Source: Streptomyces sp. BK340
GTDB lineage: Bacteria > Actinomycetota > Actinomycetes > Streptomycetales > Streptomycetaceae
Assembly (NCBI RefSeq): GCF_007827595.1
Contig: NZ_VISR01000023.1
Location: forward strand, 1-64,000
DNA length: 64,000 nt
Direction: 5' to 3'
Shown here: one piece after another, positions 59,312-64,000 of the stretch
Position numbering within the stretch: the first letter of the stretch is position 1
How the letters are laid out: each line of letters opens with the position of its first letter
Position numbers and translations under genes: made by a program
Notes under the pieces: model-generated
The model's input: the letters and a program-made list of their open reading frames with translations, nothing else
Told to the model about the DNA's origin: nothing
Databases searched by the model: none

Positions 59312-62300
59312 GCGGCGGCGCCTACTCCTTCCTGCCGTGGCTGCGCTCCGGAATCGTCACCCGTGTCACCGAGGCCCCGACCGCGCCCTCGACCCGGGCG
59401 ACCATCCCGGTCAGGCTCATCGTGTCCGGGGATCCGCTCCAGGGGTCCGACCCCCTGGAGAAGCCGGTCGAGCGGCGGGTCCAGCTCTACGGTCCCGGTG
59501 ACGTCGTCGGCGTCGACCCGCGCGCGATCTCCCGCACCGAGCCCCGTCCGTGGGTCACCGATGTCGAGCCCAACTACCTTGCGCACATCGAGTTCTACGC
59601 GGAGGACTTCCTCTGGCGGTACAGCCCGGCCGCCCCCGAGGCGACCGGCCGGCTCAAGCCGTGGCTGGCGCTGGTCGTGCTGGAGGGTCCGGGCGAATCC
59701 GGTGAGCCGGGCGAGTTCACCGAAGGGACCGCTCCGGAGCGCCCGCTGCCCTTCGTCACCGTCACCGACCCCGCGCGCACCCTGCCCCACCCGGACCAGC
59801 TGGGCGCGTGGGCGCACGTGCACGTCAACGGCGAACTCGACGGAGCCGTCGTCTCGGACGAGCCGCGCATGCCGGCCGTCGTGGACGCCCTGCGCGCGGT
59901 CCTGCGCGACCGGCCGGACGACGCCTGCTGCCGGCTGCTGTGTCCCCGGCACCTGCTCCCGAACCGGCCGTACCACGCCTTCCTGGTACCGGCGTTCGAG
60001 ACCGGCCGGCTCAGCGGACTCGGCCTCCCGCCCGTCCTGCCTGCCGACGCGAAGGCCGACTTCCCGGCCTGGGGGCGCGGCTATCCGAACCGGCCCGCCG
60101 CCGGGCAACTGCCGTACTACCACCGCTGGTTCTTCGCCACGGGTGACGCAGGCGACTTCGAGTACCTGGTACGGCAGCTCGTGCCGGAGCGGCCCGATGT
60201 GCGCGTGGCCCGGCGCGATGTCGACGTGCGGCAGCCGCCGGGCGCGAATCTGCCGCCGATCGACACGCCGGCAGCGCTCGGCGGCGTCCTGAAGCTGGGC
60301 GGCGCCCTGCGGGTGCCGGGACGCGAGCGCGATGTGTGGGACAACTGGGACGGCTGGTTCCCCGCCACGGACCCCTCACAACCGCCTCCCCCGGACCACC
60401 CGCATCCCTTTCAGGAGGCGCTCGCCGGGCTGGTCAACCTGGCAGACGCCTACCTCGACACCGCCCCGGCGGAGGCGCACGCCCGGCTGGCCGCCGCCGC
60501 ACCCGACGGCGCCGCCCACCCGGTGGTGCCCGGCGCGCCCGAGGTGCGGATGCTCGCGGGTCAGGTCGACCCGGTCGTCACGCCGCCCCTGTACGGCAGG
60601 TGGCATGCGGCGACCTCGCGGTTGCTGAGGGAGCGGGACGGTACGCCGGTCCCGGAGCCACGGAGCCGGAACTGGGTGCACCGGCTGAACCTGGACCCCC
60701 GGTTCCGTATCGCGGCGAACTTCGGCACCCAGGTGGTGCAGGCACGCCAGGAGGAGTTCATGGCGGCCGCCTGGGCGCAGATCGGCGAGGTGCTGGAGGC
60801 CAACAAGCGGATCCGGCAGGCCCAGTTGGCCCGCGAGGTGGGGCACGCCCTGCAGAAGAAGCATCTCGATCCGCCCGCCACGCCGGCCGGCGGTACCGCC
60901 TTCGCACCTGCCGCCCGGTCCGGCCGCGCGCTGCGGCTGACCGCCCCGGCGGGTGCCCGTGTCACACCGGAGCCGACGGGCGCGGCGCTGTTCGCCGCCG
61001 CGGGCCAGAACCTGGCCGTCGGCTTCCAGCTCGCCACCAGCCGCGTCGGCTCCGCGCCGGTGTCGCCCGCGATGCGGCGGATCACCCGGCCCGGCTCCCG
61101 GCTCATGCGGACGCTGGCCTTCGGCACGGCGTCCCCGGACGAACTGCCGGAGAAGATGGACCGGGACACCGGGGCGGTCACACCGGCGCCCGTGAAGACC
61201 ACACCGCCGGCCGTGGTCACCGCGCAGCGGCTGGAGGACCTCCTGCGCCCCCAGGCGCCGACCCGGGCGGCCGCCGACGACCCCGACGAGATCAAGCGGC
61301 TGAGGACCAGCGCCCAGTTCGTCGTCACCCTCCCCCGCGAGGGCGTCGTGCCCCCGGCCGGCGGCGACCACGACAGCCCCGAGGGCGCACGGTTCAAGGA
61401 CGGTCTGCGGGACCTCTACCGGGCACGCGCGGACGCGGAGGCGGGCGCCAGGGCCAGGGAGCGTGACCCGCTCGGCGTGGACCTGACCGTCTCCCGCCTG
61501 CTCACCGGACTCCGCTCCGACCTCACCGTGCCCAGGGACCTGTTCCACTCGGCCCGCGTTCCTGAGCGGCTGCGGAGTTTCGCCGACCGGTTCCTGGAGG
61601 TGATGGCGTACCCGGTGATCGACCTGCCGATGTTCCAGTCCCTGATCGACATGTCGGTGGACACCTTCGTGCCGAACCTCCGGATGGTCCCGCCGAACTC
61701 GGTCACCCTGCTGGAGACCGACCAGGAGTTCATCGAGTCGTTCCTGGTCGGGCTCAACCACGAGATGGCGCGTGAGCTGCTGTGGCGCGAGTACCCCACC
61801 GACCAACGGGGCTCGCCCTTCCGGCAGTTCTGGGACCCGCGCCCCGCGCTGGCGCTGCCCGGCGAGAGCGCCGAGCAGCGCCGGGAACGCCTCTACGACA
61901 TCACGCCCGTCGCCGGCTGGGACCCCGGCTCTCGGCTCGGCACGCACGACAACCGCGACCAGGGCGTGCAGGAGCAGGAACTCGTCCTCGTGATCCGCGG
62001 CGACCTGCTGAAGAAGTACCCCACCGCGGCGATCTACGCCCACGCCGCCGACTGGGACCGGGACGAGGACGGCACACCGCGCCCGGAGCGGGAACGGGTG
62101 CTCGCCGCGTTCCCGGACTCCGAGCACCCGCCGCCGGACAAGGTGAGGCTGCCGATCTACGAGGCGAAGGTCGAGCCGGACATCACCCTGCTCGGGTTCG
62201 ACCTGACGGCCGAGGCGGCACGCGGGCGTGTCCCGGACGACCCGGGCTGGTTCTTCGTCATCAAGGAGCGGCCCGGCGATCCACGGTTCGGGGCCGACGA

Positions 62301-62589
62301 GGAGGGCCAGGGCACCGATGCCGTCGAGGTGTGGAACGACCTGTCCTGGAACGACATCGACCCGGGCGGAACCCGGTTCATCAGCCTCGACCCGGCCGTG
62401 CGGCAGCCGCTGGCGCCGTTCGACGGGTCCGAGGACGACCAGGAGAAGGAGGAGCAGCGCCGCGAGGACGCGTTCCTGCCGCGCTGGGACGAGACGCTCG
62501 GCTCGGCGGACATCGCCTACATGCTCTTCCAGGCTCCCGTACTGATCGCCGTTCACGCGCAGGAGATGCTGCTCGATGCCGCTGAGTGA
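59308..62589 (+). CDS. Large cytoplasmic-looking protein of unknown family (1093 residues)
   Basis: I do not recognise this family. The GTG start overlaps the kelch stop. The N-terminus is YSFLPWLRSGIVTRV, followed by a beta-rich domain (TIPVRLIVSGD, VQLYGPGDVVGVDPRAI, NYLAHIEFYAEDFLWRYSPAAP, LKPWLALVVLE). The middle is proline- and Arg-rich with helices (RNWVHRLNLDPRFRIAANFGTQVVQARQEEFMAAAWAQIGEVLEANKRIRQAQLAREVGHAL). The C-terminal third is rich in conserved-looking motifs: FIESFLVGLNHEMARELLWREYPTDQRGSPFRQFWD, LVIRGDLLKKYPTAAIYAHAA, WFFVIKERPGDPRFG, DLSWNDI. There is no signal peptide or membrane helix. It overlaps the next gene by 14 bases, so production of the two is coupled. Confidence 0.85.
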   Translation: MSGGAYSFLPWLRSGIVTRVTEAPTAPSTRATIPVRLIVSGDPLQGSDPLEKPVERRVQLYGPGDVVGVDPRAISRTEPRPWVTDVEPNYLAHIEFYAEDFLWRYSPAAPEATGRLKPWLALVVLEGPGESGEPGEFTEGTAPERPLPFVTVTDPARTLPHPDQLGAWAHVHVNGELDGAVVSDEPRMPAVVDALRAVLRDRPDDACCRLLCPRHLLPNRPYHAFLVPAFETGRLSGLGLPPVLPADAKADFPAWGRGYPNRPAAGQLPYYHRWFFATGDAGDFEYLVRQLVPERPDVRVARRDVDVRQPPGANLPPIDTPAALGGVLKLGGALRVPGRERDVWDNWDGWFPATDPSQPPPPDHPHPFQEALAGLVNLADAYLDTAPAEAHARLAAAAPDGAAHPVVPGAPEVRMLAGQVDPVVTPPLYGRWHAATSRLLRERDGTPVPEPRSRNWVHRLNLDPRFRIAANFGTQVVQARQEEFMAAAWAQIGEVLEANKRIRQAQLAREVGHALQKKHLDPPATPAGGTAFAPAARSGRALRLTAPAGARVTPEPTGAALFAAAGQNLAVGFQLATSRVGSAPVSPAMRRITRPGSRLMRTLAFGTASPDELPEKMDRDTGAVTPAPVKTTPPAVVTAQRLEDLLRPQAPTRAAADDPDEIKRLRTSAQFVVTLPREGVVPPAGGDHDSPEGARFKDGLRDLYRARADAEAGARARERDPLGVDLTVSRLLTGLRSDLTVPRDLFHSARVPERLRSFADRFLEVMAYPVIDLPMFQSLIDMSVDTFVPNLRMVPPNSVTLLETDQEFIESFLVGLNHEMARELLWREYPTDQRGSPFRQFWDPRPALALPGESAEQRRERLYDITPVAGWDPGSRLGTHDNRDQGVQEQELVLVIRGDLLKKYPTAAIYAHAADWDRDEDGTPRPERERVLAAFPDSEHPPPDKVRLPIYEAKVEPDITLLGFDLTAEAARGRVPDDPGWFFVIKERPGDPRFGADEEGQGTDAVEVWNDLSWNDIDPGGTRFISLDPAVRQPLAPFDGSEDDQEKEEQRREDAFLPRWDETLGSADIAYMLFQAPVLIAVHAQEMLLDAAE

Positions 62590-64000
62590 CGACTTTCCCG
62601 TGCTGCTCGGACCGGTCCGGGTGGAGACCCGGTTCACCGAGAGCGAGCTGCTGGTACGGGTGTTTCCCGACGAGTGGTGCGTCTCCACCGAGGAGACGGT
62701 GCCGAGCGACGCGGAGTTCGGGGCGCTGTCGGCGTACTGGACGGCGCTGTGGCGGGCCGCGGGGCGGCAGAGCGCCGAACATGCCGCCTGGCAGGAGCTG
62801 ACCGGCCGCGTCCCGGTCGGCCGGGCCGCCTGGCTCACCGACACCTACCGGCCCGCCAACCCGGACGACCGGCCCGCCCAGGCGCAGGCCGAGACGGCGG
62901 TCCTGGTGATCGTCAGCGAGGCCGCGCTGCCCGCCGCCGACCGGCAGCCCGCCGTCACGTACTGGACGTCGGTCTGGCGGGCCCACGGTGACCGGTCCCG
63001 GCTGCGGGCCGCCGACGTCGCGCTGCTCGCCGCCGTGGGCGCCGGCCGCGCCGACGCCATCCGCAGCCGGCTGCCGTCCGGGATCGACGCGGCGCCGGTC
63101 ACACCGTACGAGGGTGTCGTGGTCGCCTTCCTGGTCCTGCCCCGGCCGCAGACGGCCGCCGACTCCTGGACCAGGCCCGCCAGGGCGGCGCTGCTGCCGG
63201 ACCGGTTCACGGTGTTCGGGTACGTCGGCGACGACCTGGTGCTGACCGCCGACGGTGCTCCGCTCGCCCGGCAGGAGCTGGCCGTCAGCCCCGACCCGGG
63301 CGAGCAAAACCAGCTGAGACTCGACGAGAGCACCGGCGTGCTGAACGTGCCCGACGAGCTGCTGTGGCTGGTCGACTTCCGCGAGGCCGTCCGGATCGGC
63401 ATGGGACTGAGGATCCCGCTCGACGAACGGACCCAAAACGGCCTCGACCGGCTCGTCGTACTCGGCCTGCGCGAGGGGCCGACGGCCGGGGGGAGTGCCC
63501 GGGATCTGGCAGATCTGATCACTCGTCAGGTTCGCAGCTCGACCGGGTTCGCCTTGCTGCCGCAGGGTACTCCGACCATCAACACCGGGCAGGCGCCCGC
63601 CGGCCAGGACGAGAGGACGGCGGCCGTGGCCGGGCTGCGCAGCCTCCGGCAGAGCTTCGCCGCCGCACCCGGCGACTGGCGCGGCCGCACCGACGGGCAG
63701 TGGTTCGCCGAACTCCTCGGCCTCGACCCGGCCGTGCTCAGCGGGGTGCCGAACGCCGACGGCACCGATCAGCGCGACGCCCGCGCCGCGCACACCGCGC
63801 TGTGGCCCGCGACCTGGGGAGCGTTCCTGGAGGGCGCGCTGCACCCGGTCCTCCCGGCGGAGGCGGTGGCCGAGACCCGCGAGTTCTTCCTGCGATACGT
63901 CTCCGGGCGCGGCCCGGTCCCCGCCGTCAAGGTGGGCCGACAGCCCTACGGAATCCTGCCGACCACCGCCTTCTCCCAGCTCCGGTGGCCGGACTCGGCA
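62576..64000 (+). CDS. Start of a large protein of unknown family (runs off the right edge)
   Basis: The ATG at 62576 lies inside the end of the previous gene, and the frame stays open for 475 codons to the window edge. The N-terminus is PLSDDFPVLLGPVRVETRFTESELLVRVFPDEWCVSTEE, then YWTALWRAAG, and later LNVPDELLWLVDFREAVRIGMGLRIPLDERTQNGLDRLVVLGLREG, QWFAELLGLDPAVLSGV and VKVGRQPYGILPTTAFSQLRW. It is soluble-looking and rich in Trp and Arg. I do not recognise a named domain. The strong coupling to the 1093-residue gene suggests the two proteins form a complex or successive layers of one assembly. The 3' end lies outside. Confidence 0.8.
   Translation, partial: MPLSDDFPVLLGPVRVETRFTESELLVRVFPDEWCVSTEETVPSDAEFGALSAYWTALWRAAGRQSAEHAAWQELTGRVPVGRAAWLTDTYRPANPDDRPAQAQAETAVLVIVSEAALPAADRQPAVTYWTSVWRAHGDRSRLRAADVALLAAVGAGRADAIRSRLPSGIDAAPVTPYEGVVVAFLVLPRPQTAADSWTRPARAALLPDRFTVFGYVGDDLVLTADGAPLARQELAVSPDPGEQNQLRLDESTGVLNVPDELLWLVDFREAVRIGMGLRIPLDERTQNGLDRLVVLGLREGPTAGGSARDLADLITRQVRSSTGFALLPQGTPTINTGQAPAGQDERTAAVAGLRSLRQSFAAAPGDWRGRTDGQWFAELLGLDPAVLSGVPNADGTDQRDARAAHTALWPATWGAFLEGALHPVLPAEAVAETREFFLRYVSGRGPVPAVKVGRQPYGILPTTAFSQLRWPDSA

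Noticed and set aside
47288-64000. Reading the right-hand cluster as a contractile injection system or prophage tail
   Set aside because: No sheath, tube, baseplate-wedge, LysM hub or AAA+ ATPase gene is visible in the window, so this known system cannot be claimed; more sequence to the right could change this.
1-64000. tRNA, rRNA, CRISPR arrays and insertion sequences
   Set aside because: None of their signatures was seen: no cloverleaf with a TTCGA-type arm, no regularly spaced direct repeats with unique spacers, no terminal-repeat-bounded transposase.

Overview
The window is high-GC, densely coded DNA typical of Streptomyces or a close actinobacterial relative. The evidence is third-position GC coding bias, frequent GTG starts, many leaderless-looking genes, SpoIIE/PP2C-type phosphatases fused to PAS, GAF and ATPase domains, an AfsR-like BTAD regulator, a mycothiol-dependent isomerase-fold protein, a GH95 glycosidase with a Tat-like signal, and a large type I polyketide synthase. 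No rRNA, tRNA, CRISPR array or intact mobile element was recognised. It looks like an accessory, arm-like region: many single genes or small operons, each with its own regulator or operator.

Layout. 0-8 kb: the C-terminal end of an unknown gene, a thioesterase/monooxygenase pair divergent from a GlxA-type regulator with a perfect operator-like dyad, a MDMPI-fold protein, a PAS-PAS-PAS-PP2C-ATPase protein in which one PAS domain was recently duplicated almost exactly, a secreted lamin-tail protein and a LmeA-like protein. 8.3-16.3 kb: one self-contained PKS (CoA ligase-ACP-KS-AT-DH-KR-ACP-TE). 16.6-25.5 kb: a secreted GDSL esterase, a GH95 enzyme under a consensus promoter with paired operators, a methyltransferase, a second PP2C phosphatase with a shortened sensor domain, a hypothetical protein and a flavin monooxygenase. 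25.6-33 kb: a leaderless aldo/keto reductase behind a MerR-type 19-bp-spacer promoter, the enoyl reductase FabV, a membrane protein starting with a VDR minisatellite, a third PP2C phosphatase and an MBL hydrolase. 31.9-37.6 kb: a four-gene PaoABC-type molybdenum aldehyde oxidoreductase operon with its XdhC-type maturation factor, facing a TetR regulator across two identical 14-bp palindromes. 37.8-46.6 kb: a small secreted protein, an FAD monooxygenase, a blasticidin-S-deaminase-like enzyme convergent with a second nucleoside deaminase, a DoxX protein, a large AfsR-like regulator and a berberine-bridge-type oxidase.

47.3-64 kb (running off the right edge) is the most unusual part. An M14 metallo-carboxypeptidase with N-terminal TPRs and C-terminal propeller-like repeats (carrying a 7-base frameshift) is divergent from a tightly coupled operon: a subtilase, a 1549-residue protein combining a DUF6603-like region with a kelch propeller, a second kelch protein, a 1093-residue protein of unknown family, and the start of another large unknown protein. 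None shows a signal peptide or membrane segment. The genes look like one multi-protein system of unknown function that includes two peptidases and large beta-rich scaffold-like proteins; this is the best candidate in the window for an undescribed system.

Starts were chosen from ribosome-binding sites, overlaps and where family homology begins. Functional names rest on motifs read by eye and on family knowledge; no database search was run.
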